64,000 nucleotides of DNA from CAWCKS01 sp963763485 (GCA_963763485.1 CAVXOW010000008.1:868001-932000), one strand, 5' to 3'. Shown: positions 38,934-48,223, numbered from the stretch's first letter. The notes: generated by a model from the letters alone, not told the origin. Made by a program: numbers and translations.

Positions 38934-39138
38934 GGGTTCATCCCCGCTTGGGCCCGATCCTGCGCTGGAGCGGGCGGTCTCGACTGGTTTCACTGCGGGA
39001 AGACACACTCGCCCACGCAGCCGAAAGGGGTAGAATCAAATGGCATGCCAGTTGGCGTTGGCGGCCGGAAAGATTTACGAATCAGTAACTTCCGTCCAAC
39101 TGGCCGCTCAGGTGGGAACTGCGCCAAACGGTCGCGCC

Positions 39139-39180
39139 CAAAAACTAGCCAGTCGTGCCTAAAAATAGATCAGGCACTGG
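39139..39180 (-). terminator. Intrinsic-type terminator after amtB copy 2
   Basis: On the minus strand CCAGTGCCT and AGGCACGACTGG pair around GATCTATTTTT (stem with a 2-nt bulge), then CTAGTTTTTGGG supplies a T-run. It lies about 56 bp past the amtB copy 2 stop, upstream of glnK copy 1, and suggests the two glnK-amtB units are separately terminated. Confidence 0.65.
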
Positions 39181-39235
39181 CTTCCGACATAATGGTGCCT
39201 AGCGCGACGGCAGGTCGCGGTATCGCAAGGTAGGA

Positions 39236-40531
39236 TTACTGCAGCGCCTCGCCATGCTGGGTGATGTCGATCCCCTCCAGCTCCTGCTGGGTCGACAGCC
39301 GCAGCGGCACAATGAAGGCGACCACCTTGAGCAGGATGAACGTCGCCCCTCCCGACCACACCAGCGTCACCGCAACTCCATAGAGCTGCAGCAGGATCTG
39401 CTTCGGGTTGCCCTCGATCAGCCCGGCGGTGCCGCCGATCGCCGCGGTCGCAAAGACCCCGGTCAGCAAGGTTCCGATCAGGCCACCGATGCCGTGGACG
39501 CCAAATACGTCGAGCGAATTGTCGTAGCGGAAGCGTTGCTTCAACCGCGTGCAGGCCCAGAAGCAAACCGCTCCGGCCAGGCCGCCGATCACGAGACCAT
39601 GCCATGGCGCGACGAAGCCCGAGGCCGGCGTGATGGTGCCAAGGCCTGCCACCGCACCCGAAATCATGCCGAGCACCGACGGCTTGCCGCGGCCCGACCA
39701 TTCGAGCGCGGTCCAGGTCAGCGCGCCAGTGCACGCCGCCAGATGCGTCGCCACGATCGCGGTGACCGCGCGCGAGCCGGCACTCAGTGCGGAGCCGCCG
39801 TTGAAGCCGAACCAGCCGACCCACAACAGGCCGGTGCCGATCACCGCAAGCGACAGGTCGAACGGCGCAAGGTTCTCCTCGCCATAGCCACGGCGCTTGC
39901 CCATCACGATGGCGGCAACAAGCCCCGCGACGCCCGCGCTCAAATGCACGACGGTGCCTCCGGCGAAATCGAGCAGGCCGGCCTCGCCGAGAAATCCGCC
40001 GCCCCACACCCAGTGCGCCAGTGGTACATAGACGATGACGAACCAGCCGATCGAAAAAAACAGATAGGCCGAGAAGCGCATGCGATCGGCCACCGCACCC
40101 GCAACCAGCGCCACGGTGATGATCGCAAATGTCATCTGGTACAGCATGAACAGGGCTTCGGGGATCGTCTTTGCGCCAGCATTGACGGAGTCGGGCATCA
40201 TGCCGATCAGCATCACGCGATCGAACGAACCGAGGAAGCGGCCGTCGCCGACGAAGGCGAGCGAATAGCCGAACGCCACCCACAGCACCGAGACGATCGC
40301 GACCGAGGCAAGGCTCTGCGCCATCGTGCCGAGCACATTCTTCTTGCGCACCATGCCCGCGTAGAACAGCGCGAGCCCGGGGACGCACATCATCAGCACG
40401 AGGCCGGTGGCGACGATCATCCAGGCGGTGTCCGCCGGATCGATCTTGCTGGCTTGAGCAAAGCTCGCGGTTGCCGGAAGAGCAGTAAATACAGCGGCAC
40501 AGATGACTGTGCGCGCTCGAAGCCCCGTCAT
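39236..40531 (-). CDS. amtB: Ammonium transporter AmtB, copy 2
   Basis: A 431-residue, intact ammonium channel with a short signal peptide (TVICAAVFTALPATASFAQA) and no long extension, unlike copy 1. DPADTAWMIVATGLVLMMCV, PGLALFYAGMVRKKNVLGTM, FAIITVALVAGAVADRMRFS, FAGGTVVHLSAGVAGLVAAI, GWFGFNGGSALSAGS, TPASGFVAPWHGLVIGGLAG and FGVHGIGGLIGTLLTGVFA cover the helices and pore. Downstream of glnK copy 2 (137 bp). The two copies are clearly diverged paralogues. Confidence 0.96.
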   Translation of the reverse strand: MTGLRARTVICAAVFTALPATASFAQASKIDPADTAWMIVATGLVLMMCVPGLALFYAGMVRKKNVLGTMAQSLASVAIVSVLWVAFGYSLAFVGDGRFLGSFDRVMLIGMMPDSVNAGAKTIPEALFMLYQMTFAIITVALVAGAVADRMRFSAYLFFSIGWFVIVYVPLAHWVWGGGFLGEAGLLDFAGGTVVHLSAGVAGLVAAIVMGKRRGYGEENLAPFDLSLAVIGTGLLWVGWFGFNGGSALSAGSRAVTAIVATHLAACTGALTWTALEWSGRGKPSVLGMISGAVAGLGTITPASGFVAPWHGLVIGGLAGAVCFWACTRLKQRFRYDNSLDVFGVHGIGGLIGTLLTGVFATAAIGGTAGLIEGNPKQILLQLYGVAVTLVWSGGATFILLKVVAFIVPLRLSTQQELEGIDITQHGEALQ

Positions 40532-40668
40532 TTCAACTCCCCATTTCCGCGTCAGCGTCGCGCTTTGATCGAGCCCTCCCAGGCAGCATTGCCGTCCGGG
40601 TGAGGTTCTGCGGTCAGATGCGCACAGTCAGGCTTGCGGGAACGGTGAAGCCGAATGCGGTCCGAGCG

Positions 40669-41007
40669 CTAGAGCGCGTCGCTGTCGGTCTCCCCAGTTC
40701 GAATGCGCACCGCGCTGGTGATCGGCGAGACGAATACCTTGCCGTCGCCGATCTGGCCGGTCCGCGCGCTTGCCGTGATTGCCTCGACGGCCTTGTCGGC
40801 CAGCGAGGAGTCGACCGCCACTTCGACCCGCAGCTTCGGCAAGAAATTCACGACGTATTCCGCGCCGCGATAGATCTCGGTGTGGCCCTTTTGCCGGCCA
40901 TAGCCCTTCACTTCAGTCACGGTCATGCCGTGTACGCCGATGCCGGTGAGGGCCTTGCGGACCTCGTCGAGCTTGAAAGGTTTGATGATGGCGACGATCA
41001 GCTTCAT
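40669..41007 (-). CDS. glnK: PII signal-transduction protein GlnK, copy 2
   Basis: 112 residues, intact. MKLIVAIIKPFKLDEVRKAL, T-loop GYGRQKGHTEIYRGAEYVVN with Tyr51, TGQIGDGKVFVSPI and VRIRTGETDSDAL. It differs from copy 1 mainly after the T-loop (LPKLRVEVAVDSSLADK versus LPKIKIEVAVASDQVDK). It heads the second glnK-amtB pair. Confidence 0.95.
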   Translation of the reverse strand: MKLIVAIIKPFKLDEVRKALTGIGVHGMTVTEVKGYGRQKGHTEIYRGAEYVVNFLPKLRVEVAVDSSLADKAVEAITASARTGQIGDGKVFVSPITSAVRIRTGETDSDAL

Positions 41008-41122
41008 TTTGCCTTCCCCGCACCGGGACGGGCCCAGTGACATCGGTTGCTGCCGAGATTATCGGCATGTTGCACATTAGTTAAGCGACAACGACGCGGT
41101 TTTTCGGACCTGTCCGCAAAAT

Positions 41123-42043
41123 TCAGGGCATCCCGAGTGGCTGTGAGCCTTCCGGCTCCGATTTTGGCTTGCTCCGGAGCCGGACCAAGCCCTCCTGCGC
41201 GACCGTTGCGACCAGCGTCCCATCGGGCCTGAAAACCAGTCCGCGGGCAAGTCCCCGGCTCGAATTCGCGTTTGGGCTCTCCTGGGAATAGAGCAGCCAT
41301 TCGTCGGCGCGGAATGGGCGGTGAAACCACATCGCGTGGTCGAGGCTCGCCGCCATGATGTTGTCCTGGAAGAAGGTCTGGCCGTGCCGCGCAACCACCG
41401 TATCGAGCAGCGCCATGTCGGAGGCATAGGCCAGTGCGCAAAGATGGATCGCGGGATCGTCAGGCAGTTCGCCATTGGTGCGCATCCACATGTTGATGCG
41501 GCCGTCAGGAACTTTCTTGCCGAGATAACGCTCGAACTCGACGGGGCGCATTTCGACCGGTCGGCGCCGGTCGCTCTCATCGGTTTCGAAGAAACGGCGG
41601 ACATAGCGCGGCGCTGACGCGATCAGCGGATTGGCGCGCATCTTCTCCGGCGAAAATTCTTCCGGCGGCGGCACCGTGGGCATCGCATCCTGGTGATCGA
41701 ATGCACCGGGTTCGTCCTTGGTGAATGACACGATCATCGAGAAGATTGCGTTGCCGTGCTGGATCGCGGTGACCTCGCGCGTCGTGAAGCTGCGGCCGTC
41801 ACGCAGGCGCGTGACCTGGTAGATAATCGGCACGCTCGGATCACCTGGCAGGATGAAATAGGCGTGCAGCGAATGCGGCAGCCGGCCCTCGACGGTGCGA
41901 CAAGCCGCCACCATGGCCTGGCCGATCACCTGGCCGCCGAACACGCGCGGCCAGCGCGATGGCGGGCTCACACCCCGAAACAGGTTGAGCTCAATCACCT
42001 CCAGATCGAGCAGGGCGAGGAGGTCGATCGGTGCTTTGGTCAT
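41123..42043 (-). CDS. tesB: Acyl-CoA thioesterase II
   Basis: A 306-residue double-hotdog thioesterase hydrolysing medium- to long-chain acyl-CoA. ELNLFRGVSPPSRWPRVFGG, QVIGQAMVAACRTV, LHAYFILPGDPSVPIIYQVT, RDGRSFTTREVTAIQHG, then in the second hotdog AYASDMALLDTVVARHG, MAASLDHAMWFHRPFRADEW and LLYSQESPNANSSRGLARG. Conserved Asp in SLDHAMWFH fits the catalytic set. It is divergent from the ubiH-type gene. Confidence 0.94.
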   Translation of the reverse strand: MTKAPIDLLALLDLEVIELNLFRGVSPPSRWPRVFGGQVIGQAMVAACRTVEGRLPHSLHAYFILPGDPSVPIIYQVTRLRDGRSFTTREVTAIQHGNAIFSMIVSFTKDEPGAFDHQDAMPTVPPPEEFSPEKMRANPLIASAPRYVRRFFETDESDRRRPVEMRPVEFERYLGKKVPDGRINMWMRTNGELPDDPAIHLCALAYASDMALLDTVVARHGQTFFQDNIMAASLDHAMWFHRPFRADEWLLYSQESPNANSSRGLARGLVFRPDGTLVATVAQEGLVRLRSKPKSEPEGSQPLGMP

Positions 42044-42160
42044 TGTGAGAAATCCGTATTTCGGCCGATATCGCGCAAGCTAACCGCGGTGGCAAGGTGG
42101 CAAGACACCGCCGGATGACATAAATTGAAGTCTACGGTTCATGGTGCGTGAGTAAGGCGA

Positions 42161-43414
42161 ATGGCATCCGAGCGGGTCATCGTTATCGGCGGCGGCGGAT
42201 TTGTCGGATTGACGCTGGCATTGGCGCTGCGCCGGGGCCTCGGCGAGGCAAACCGCTTCGTGGTCGCCGACCCCGCGCTTGCCAACAAGCCAAGCCGCGA
42301 TCCGCGGGCGTCCGCCATCATCGCCGCCGGCAAGAACCTGTTCCAAGCACTCGGCGTCTGGACGTCGGTCGCGCCAAACGCGCAGCCGATCCTCGACATG
42401 ATCGTCACCGACAGCCGGCTCGACGACGTCGTGCGCCCGACGTTTCTGACATTTGCCGGCAGCGTCGGTGCTGTGGCCCGGCCTGACCCCGACGGCGGAG
42501 CCAGCGCAGCCGTTCGCCCACATGGTCGAGAACCGGCACCTGATCGATGCGCTGGTCGAGCGCCTCAGCGAAGGCGGCATCGAGCTCAAAGCCTGCGCGG
42601 TGAGCGGCTTTAGCAATGGCGCCGAAGGCAATTTCGGTCGAGTTCTGCGACGGCACGACGATCACGGCCGATCTCCTTGTCGCCGCTGACGGCGCGAAAT
42701 CGGCGCTGCGGGAGCGCGCCGGCATTCCGTTCTACGGTTGGGACTACGACCAGTCCGGCATCGTCGTCACCGTCGCGCACGAGCGCGACCACGGCGGCCG
42801 CGCCGAGGAACATTTCCTGCCGGCCGGTCCGTTCGCGATCCTGCCGCTGACCGGCAAGCGCGCGTCGCTGGTGTGGACCGAGCGGCGCAGCGAAGCGTCG
42901 CGCATCGTTGCGCTGCCGAACAACGAATTCCAGCTCGAGCTCGAAAAACGCTTTGGCCTGCATCTCGGCAACGTCGAGGCGCAGGGCGAAGCGCGCGCGT
43001 TTCCGCTCGGCTATTACGTCGCGCGCTCGTTCATCGGCGAGCGGCTCGCGCTGGTCGGCGACGCCGCGCATGTCATTCACCCGATCGCGGGCCAGGGCCT
43101 CAATCTCGGCCTGAAGGATGTTGCGGCGCTTGGCCGAGGTCATCGTCGACGCCGAACGGCTCGGGCTCGATCCCGGCGCCGCCGATGTGCTGGAAAAATA
43201 TCAGCGCTGGCGGCGCTTCGACACCATGGCGATGGGGGTCGCGACCAACGGCCTCAACATGCTGTTCTCAAACCGCTCGACGGTGCTGAAGGCGGTGCGC
43301 GATCTCGGCCTCGGCCTGGTCGATCGCCTGCCGCCGCTGAAAGACGTGCTGATCAAGCAGGCCGCCGGGTTGACCGGCGAGGTGCCACGCCTGTTGCGCG
43401 GCGAGGCGCTGTAA
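42161..43414 (+). CDS. UbiH/UbiF/COQ6-family FAD monooxygenase (three apparent frameshifts)
   Basis: Aromatic-ring hydroxylase of ubiquinone synthesis, about 417 residues. RVIVIGGGGFVGLTLALALR is the FAD-binding GxGxxG region (here GGGGFVG), then DPRASAIIAAGKNLFQALGV, HMVENRHLIDALVERL, LLVAADGAKSALRERAGIPF, FLPAGPFAILPLTGKRASLVW and GDAAHVIHPIAGQGLNLGLKD (second FAD motif). Breaks occur near 42480-42497, 42605-42630 and 43130 (CTTGG; removing a T restores LAEVIVDAE). Which ring position it hydroxylates cannot be told from sequence. Confidence 0.88.
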
Positions 43415-43424
43415 TTTCACGTCG

Positions 43425-43541
43425 TCATTGCGAGGAGGCCAACGGGTCCGGCCGAAGGCCGGCCCGATGACAGGCTCCGCCGACAAAGCAATCCAGTCCT
43501 CGGTTGTGGCTTCTGGATTGCTTCGCTCCGCTCGCAATGAC
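43425..43541. repeat. Palindromic repeat, family H (GTCATTGCGAGG...CTCGCAATGAC)
   Basis: CGTCATTGCGAGGAGGCCAA, GGCCGAAGGCCGGCC, GCAATCCAG and CTGGATTGCTTCGCTCCGCT then CGCAATGACC. The ends are inverted copies. It lies between the convergent ubiH-type gene and UPF0434. It is the only full copy in the window. Confidence 0.8.
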
Positions 43542-43545
43542 CGAG

Positions 43546-43740
43546 TCAATCGATCTTGCGCGCTTCTTCCGGCAGCATGATCGGAATGCCGTCGCGGATC
43601 GGGTAGGCGAGCCGCGCCTTGCGCGAGATCAGCTCCTGCCGCGCGGCATCGTATTCCAGCGGCCCTTTGGTCAACGGGCAGACGAGAATTTCCAGCAGCT
43701 TTGGGTCGACGGTGGTTTCGGGGCGATCAGGCAAGCTCAT
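43546..43740 (-). CDS. Trm112/UPF0434-family small protein
   Basis: 64 residues. DPKLLEILVCPLTKGPLEYD, then LISRKARLAYPIRDGIPIML and PEEARKID. The Trm112-like fold usually has two CxxC zinc pairs; here only CPLTKG with one Cys remains, as in many proteobacterial UPF0434 members. The start MSLPDRPETT at 43740 is the family start. It lies 55 bp after the Lon-N gene. Confidence 0.9.
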   Translation of the reverse strand: MSLPDRPETTVDPKLLEILVCPLTKGPLEYDAARQELISRKARLAYPIRDGIPIMLPEEARKID

Positions 43741-43795
43741 ATGGCGTCCGCGAAATCTTGTTTGGGGATAGCTAGCACGGCACGACGGCAAAAAC

Positions 43796-44470
43796 CTACT
43801 GCAGCGGCGGCTCGCCGGACGTCTTTTTCTTGGCGAGTTCGATCTGCGTCATCGCCACCAGGATCTCCGCGCGGGTTTTCAGGTCGGGCGCTTCCAGCAG
43901 CGCCTGTTTCTCGGGCGCGCCGTAGGGCGACATCATTGCGAGCGCATTGACCAGGGCTTCATTGGGCGCCTTGTCGATCCCTTCCCAATCGACTCGCAAG
44001 TTGTTGGCTTTGAGAAAGTCCGCGAGGACGGCGAGCAGCGCGCGCCGGTCGACCTCGTCCTCGCCTTTACGCGCGGTGAAGTCGTCAATGAAAGTCGCGT
44101 AGTCCACGCGGCACTGGCGGTACGGCGTCGTCACGGAAAGCTCATCGAGCACCTTGAAGCGCGAGACGCCGGTCAGCTCCAGCAGGTAGCGGCCGTCGCC
44201 TGACTCGGCGAACTGGGTGATGCGGCCGACGCAGCCGACGTGGAACAGCGTCTGCCGATCGCGCCGCTCGATGTGGCTGATGTCGGGCTGGATCATGCCG
44301 ATCAGGCGCTGGCCGGAGCGCAAGGCGTCGTCGACCATGGCGAGATAGCGCGGCTCGAAGATGTTGAGCGGCATCTGACCGCGTGGCAACAGCAGCGCGC
44401 CCGGCAATGGGAACACCGGGATCACGTCGGGCAGGTCGCCTGGCCCGCGATACGTCGCGTTTATCGGCAT
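43796..44470 (-). CDS. Lon N-terminal (PUA-like) substrate-binding-domain protein
   Basis: 224 residues, made only of the domain found at the N-terminus of Lon protease: DVIPVFPLPGALLLPRGQMP, LNIFEPRYLAMVDDALRS, IGMIQPD, VGCVGRITQFAESGDGRYLL and the helical tail. There is no ATPase or protease domain, so it is a stand-alone protein, common in Rhizobiales next to a thioredoxin-TPR gene and UPF0434. Its function is unknown. Confidence 0.92.
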   Translation of the reverse strand: MPINATYRGPGDLPDVIPVFPLPGALLLPRGQMPLNIFEPRYLAMVDDALRSGQRLIGMIQPDISHIERRDRQTLFHVGCVGRITQFAESGDGRYLLELTGVSRFKVLDELSVTTPYRQCRVDYATFIDDFTARKGEDEVDRRALLAVLADFLKANNLRVDWEGIDKAPNEALVNALAMMSPYGAPEKQALLEAPDLKTRAEILVAMTQIELAKKKTSGEPPLQ

Positions 44471-44555
44471 TCGCGTCCCCGCTTCACGCCGCGCTGTGGC
44501 ACTTGGACATTATGACGACGCGACGCAGTCGTGGACGACGGCACGCGTCAATGCG

Positions 44556-45467
44556 TCACGAGAACAGGATCGATGACAGCCGCTTGCGGCCTTCCACCGT
44601 GGCTTCGTCAGTTGCACCCCATGCCTCGAAAAACTGCACGAGCTGCTTGCGCGCGCCATCGTCGTTCCATTTGCGATCGCGCTTCACGATCTCCAGCAAA
44701 TGATTGGCCGCATTGAGGCGGTCGCCGGCGGCATTCAGCGCAAGCGCGAGATCGAACCGCGCCTGATGATCGAGCGGATTGGCGGCGACTTTCGCTTCGA
44801 GCTCGGCGGCCGGGCCGATCTTCTCGGCCTGCTCGGCAAGATCGATCGCCGCCTGCACGGCCTTCACCGCGGCTTCGTTGCGCTTGGCTTCCGGCACCAG
44901 CGCCAGCGTCTGCTTCGCCTGGTCGAGACTGCCGGCCTCGACATGGCAGCGCGCAAGGCCCGCGATCGCCACGACATTGGTCTGGTCGGCGCGCAGCACC
45001 TCGCCATAGATTGCGGCCGCCGTCGCGAGGTCGCCCTCGGCGATCGCAGCGTCGGCTTCTTTCAGGATCTCGGCGATGTCAGGGCTGCCGGTCATGCCCT
45101 TGGTGAGCTTGTCGATGAAACCGGTGACCTGGCTCTCAGGAATCGCGCCCATAAAGCCGTCGGCCGGGCGGCCGTTGACGAAGGCGATCACCGCCGGGAT
45201 CGACTGGATGCCCATTTGCCCGGGGATCTGCGGATGCTCGTCGATGTTCATCTTGACGAGCTTGACCTTGCCCTTGGCGGCATGGACCGCCTTCTCGAGG
45301 ATCGGGGTCAGCTGCTTGCACGGGCCGCACCACGGCGCCCAGAAGTCGATCAGCACCGGCTGGCGCTTGGACTCCTCGATCACGTCCTTGACGAAGGTTT
45401 GGGTCGTCGTCTCCTTGATGAGATCGGCCGGCGGCGCTGCAGCGCCGATGTTCTCAACGATTGTCAC
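44556..45467 (-). CDS. Thioredoxin-TPR co-chaperone (CnoX/YbbN-like)
   Basis: 303 residues. The thioredoxin domain (about 20-125) has PVLIDFWAPWCGPCKQLTPI with an intact CGPC (Cys47, Cys50) and MGIQSIPAVIAFVNGRPADG. The C-terminal half is TPR-like: EADAAIAEGDLATAAAIYGE, LARCHVEAGSLDQAKQTLAL, and LDHQARFDLALALNAAGDRL. The architecture is that of YbbN/CnoX, a co-chaperone for GroEL and DnaK, but the active CGPC also allows redox function. It is first in a run with the Lon-N and UPF0434 genes. Confidence 0.92.
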   Translation of the reverse strand: MTIVENIGAAAPPADLIKETTTQTFVKDVIEESKRQPVLIDFWAPWCGPCKQLTPILEKAVHAAKGKVKLVKMNIDEHPQIPGQMGIQSIPAVIAFVNGRPADGFMGAIPESQVTGFIDKLTKGMTGSPDIAEILKEADAAIAEGDLATAAAIYGEVLRADQTNVVAIAGLARCHVEAGSLDQAKQTLALVPEAKRNEAAVKAVQAAIDLAEQAEKIGPAAELEAKVAANPLDHQARFDLALALNAAGDRLNAANHLLEIVKRDRKWNDDGARKQLVQFFEAWGATDEATVEGRKRLSSILFS

Positions 45468-45491
45468 GCTGGTCCTCGCCTTGGGTCATTT

Positions 45492-45564
45492 TGAGCATGA
45501 TCTAATCCGAAAACCGGTACCCACCCCCGATCGGGGCCGAGGGCAAGCTTTTCGGGATCATGCA
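45492..45564. repeat. Palindromic repeat, family A (long form)
   Basis: GAGCATGATCTAATCCGAAA, ACCGGTACCCACCCCCGATC, GGGGCCGAGGGCAAGCTTTT and CGGGATCATGC. It carries the same inner arm (CCCCGATCGGGG) as the copy at 211-278, defining a long sub-type. It is in the upstream region of the thioredoxin gene. Confidence 0.75.
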
Positions 45565-45626
45565 CTGGCTTGCTTTGGGCCCTGATACCACGGCCCGCGC
45601 CATAAATGGCTGTTTTCCGTCAAATT

Positions 45627-46169
45627 TCAATCGGTCATGGCGCCCGGTGCCATGCCCGCCGAGACCGCCAGAACCCTCGGCGGATGGTTTGTTGCGCCGA
45701 GAAACGCCGGCAAATCGTCCGCTCTGATCGAGGTCGTCATGGTGTTGGTGAGCGGGTGAAAATTCAGGGTCTTATGGCCCATCATGGCCTGGTCGAGGAT
45801 CACGGCCACCCGGCCCGCGGTGTCGTTGATTGCGGCGAACGGGGTCACCGATCCCGGCGGAACACCAAGAACCTCTTCGAGAAGAGCAGCCGAGCCGAAA
45901 GACAGCCGCTTGCTGCCGATTTTGTGGTGCAGGCTCTTCAGATCGATCACCGCGTCCTCGTCCGCCACGACCAGCCACAGCGCATCGGCCTTGTCCTTGA
46001 GGAACAGGTTCTTGGTGTGCCCGCCGGGAATGGTTCCGCGCAGGCTTTGTGAATCGGCAACCGTGAACAGCGGCGGGTGGCTGACGGTCGCGTGCGCGAT
46101 CCCGAGCTGGTCAAGAAGCGCAAACAATTCGGCTGGCGTGACGGGCATGCGGATGTCGGACGAACTCAA
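45627..46169 (-). CDS. YbaK/ProX-type aminoacyl-tRNA deacylase
   Basis: 180 residues; family members hydrolyse mischarged Ala- or Cys-tRNA-Pro. AELFALLDQLGIAHATVSHP, GTIPGGHTKNLFLKDKADAL, WLVVADEDAVIDLKSLHHKI, GSKRLSFGSAALLEEVLGVP, PGSVTPFAAIND and LNFHPLTNTMTTSI match the ProX/PrdX-type editing proteins. MPVTPAEL at 46148 is an alternative start. It is intact and divergent from the SRPBCC gene. Confidence 0.9.
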   Translation of the reverse strand: MSSSDIRMPVTPAELFALLDQLGIAHATVSHPPLFTVADSQSLRGTIPGGHTKNLFLKDKADALWLVVADEDAVIDLKSLHHKIGSKRLSFGSAALLEEVLGVPPGSVTPFAAINDTAGRVAVILDQAMMGHKTLNFHPLTNTMTTSIRADDLPAFLGATNHPPRVLAVSAGMAPGAMTD

Positions 46170-46255
46170 GAAGAGCTGGTCGGGAAGCGGGTGGCGAGAG
46201 GCTTTGTGATGCGCCAGCTTCGCGCATCAACCGATATCTTCATGGAGATTGAGCC

Positions 46256-46726
46256 ATGGCGAAAGCCTATTACAGCACCGTGTTCGATGCGTCTGCGGCA
46301 GACGTTTGGCTGATCGTGCGCAACTTCAACAACTATCCGGTCTGGGTCGACGGCGCTGGCGAGAGCGAGATCGAGGACGGAAAATCCGGCGACACGGTCG
46401 GCGCAATCCGCAGCGTGCATTATCAGGGCCGCCACATCCGGCAACGGCTGCTGGCGCAATCCGACCCCGAGCGAACGCAAACCTACGAATTTGTCGGACC
46501 GGTCTATCGGCCGATCAGCGATTTTCAGGCGACAATCAGGATCACGCCGATCATCGAGAGGAACAGGAGCTTTGTTGAATGGTGGGCGACCTTCGATTGT
46601 GAGGCGTCGCTGCGCGACGAACAGACCACATCGCTGCAAACCGCCTTCGCAACCTGGCTCGGTTCGCTCCGTCGCGCGGTCGGCGGTTCCAAATCGGTCG
46701 AGATCACCGAAAATGACGCCGGTTAA
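46256..46726 (+). CDS. SRPBCC-family (START-like) protein
   Basis: 156 residues with a helix-grip lipid/ligand-binding fold: MAKAYYSTVFDASAADVWLI, VRNFNNYPVWVDGAGESEIE, DTVGAIRSVHYQGRHIRQRL, TYEFVGPVYRPISDFQATIR and NRSFVEWWATFDCEA. This pattern (signal-independent cytosolic, polyketide cyclase/dehydrase-like) does not reveal a ligand. It is intact, with no obvious operon partner. Confidence 0.85.
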   Translation: MAKAYYSTVFDASAADVWLIVRNFNNYPVWVDGAGESEIEDGKSGDTVGAIRSVHYQGRHIRQRLLAQSDPERTQTYEFVGPVYRPISDFQATIRITPIIERNRSFVEWWATFDCEASLRDEQTTSLQTAFATWLGSLRRAVGGSKSVEITENDAG

Positions 46727-46858
46727 CATGCAAATACTTGCCGGAACGGCCAAAATCCGCTCGATGCGCGGTCCTATCGCCTGTTGCAATGCTGAAGGGC
46801 TTTTGGCATAGCAGGCGGACGGCGACCGCGCCCTAAGTGGTGGCCTGTTTACTCGGAT

Positions 46859-46933
<75 letters not shown>

Positions 46934-47370
46934 GCCTTCGCTCGCTTCGCGAGCTTCGGCTCGGCGAGCCTATCGCGGCGAAGGCTGTCGTAACGTAGCC
47001 CGACAGGGCGAAGCCGGACTTAGCGCCACAAGCCAAGCTGTATTCTCGTTTCGCAAGCACGCGCTGGATTTTCCTAGAACGCCAGCAGTTATTCCCGTCG
47101 TTTCATTTCAAACAAAAGTGACGACGGCCTGAGCGGAAACGCGCAAGCCTCCTCCGATCCAACGACGCGAGCCGCGGCCGTCTTTCGTATCGCTTGCGCG
47201 CACCGAGTTGCGGATCGTCACGACGGCACGTTTGCGAACCTGCTGTCCATGACGGTCTCAGCTCGCTTCGATCAACGAGAACCACACCAACAAGCTTCCT
47301 GATAACTGAGGGACCGCGACGCGCGGCGTGACTGACGCCGCGCGAACGTAGAGCCGCGGCTTGAACCGGC
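46934..47370. repeat. Gene-free stretch after tRNA-Gly with an inverted repeat
   Basis: 437 bp. The first 60 bp, CAGCCTTCGCTCGCTTCGCG, AGCTTCGGCTCGGCGAGCCT and ATCGCGGCGAAGGCTG, fold into a large hairpin starting at the tRNA end. CGTAGCCCGACAGGGCGAAG follows. I see no integrase, attachment-site duplication or gene in the remainder. Confidence 0.6.
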
Positions 47371-48147
47371 ATGAATGCTCCATCGCGCAATCGCTTCGAA
47401 ATTCGCGAAGCCGTCGATACTGCGGCGAGGAATGAGGTCTATCGCTTCAGATATCGTATCTACGTCGAACAGATGGGCTTGCGCCAGAAATACGCCGATC
47501 ACGCGCGCAAATTGGTCGTCGAACCGCTCGACGAAGCGGCGCGCATCTATGCCGCATATTTCGACGGCGGCATCGTTGGAACGATTCGCGGCAACCGCTT
47601 CAGCGATTTGCGCACCGCGTACTATCGCAAGCTCTACCGGATCGACGATCGGTTTCCGTATCGTCCGGACGAGATGTCGCTCACCACCAAGCTGATGTTC
47701 GACCCCGCCCTGCAACGCTCGTTGTACCCGATCAGGCTGATCGTGCACTATGCGCGGGATTTCAACGCACGCCGTCCCTGCAAGATCGATTTCGTCGACT
47801 GCAGGCGATGGCTGCTGCCGTTCTTCCTCAAGCTCGGCTATGTCGATTACCTCGGCTGGGTCTCTCACAACGAATATGGCAGCATCCGGCCGCTGTTTTG
47901 CCCGGCTGACCAGGTCTTGCGGTTGCAACGGCTGCGCAGTCCGCTCGCCGCCGTCGCCCGGGGCCTTTGCGACAACAACATGTTCGGCGGCGAGGATCTG
48001 ATTCGAAGGCTTGAGCTGGTGGAAGGCGCGCTGCGCAACCGATCCGGCGTCTGCATTCAGAACGGCGCGCCAGGCCCGAATCATCGCCGGAAGATTGCGT
48101 CGCCATGCCGCCAAATTAGCCGGCTCTTGACATCACGACCGCTCTAA
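47371..48147 (+). CDS. GNAT-fold acyltransferase resembling FeeM/autoinducer-synthase family
   Basis: 258 residues, intact. The N-terminal NEVYRFRYRIYVEQMGLRQK resembles the (L/I)xxxRYxVyVEE stretch of LuxI-like and FeeM N-acyl amino acid synthases. It continues with IYAAYFDGGIVGTIRGNRFS, LTTKLMFDPALQRSLYPIRL and FVDCRRWLLPFFLKLGYVDY, which look like the central GNAT strands and helix. Members join a fatty-acyl group from acyl-ACP to an amino acid or related amine. The assignment rests on motif memory only; a general GNAT protein is the alternative. There is no LuxR-type regulator next to it. Confidence 0.55.
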   Translation: MNAPSRNRFEIREAVDTAARNEVYRFRYRIYVEQMGLRQKYADHARKLVVEPLDEAARIYAAYFDGGIVGTIRGNRFSDLRTAYYRKLYRIDDRFPYRPDEMSLTTKLMFDPALQRSLYPIRLIVHYARDFNARRPCKIDFVDCRRWLLPFFLKLGYVDYLGWVSHNEYGSIRPLFCPADQVLRLQRLRSPLAAVARGLCDNNMFGGEDLIRRLELVEGALRNRSGVCIQNGAPGPNHRRKIASPCRQISRLLTSRPL

Positions 48148-48223
48148 ATAGCCGCCACGTACTTGCGATCTGCGCTGGGCACGTCACATTGTGTCGAACG
48201 CCCCCGGCAGAAGCAGGCTCAAT

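Noticed and set aside
38934..39080. A sigma-54 promoter upstream of glnK copy 1 (minus strand CTGGCATGCCATTTGAT)
   Set aside because: The -24 GG is present but the nearly invariant GC at -12 is GA, so the match is too weak to call.
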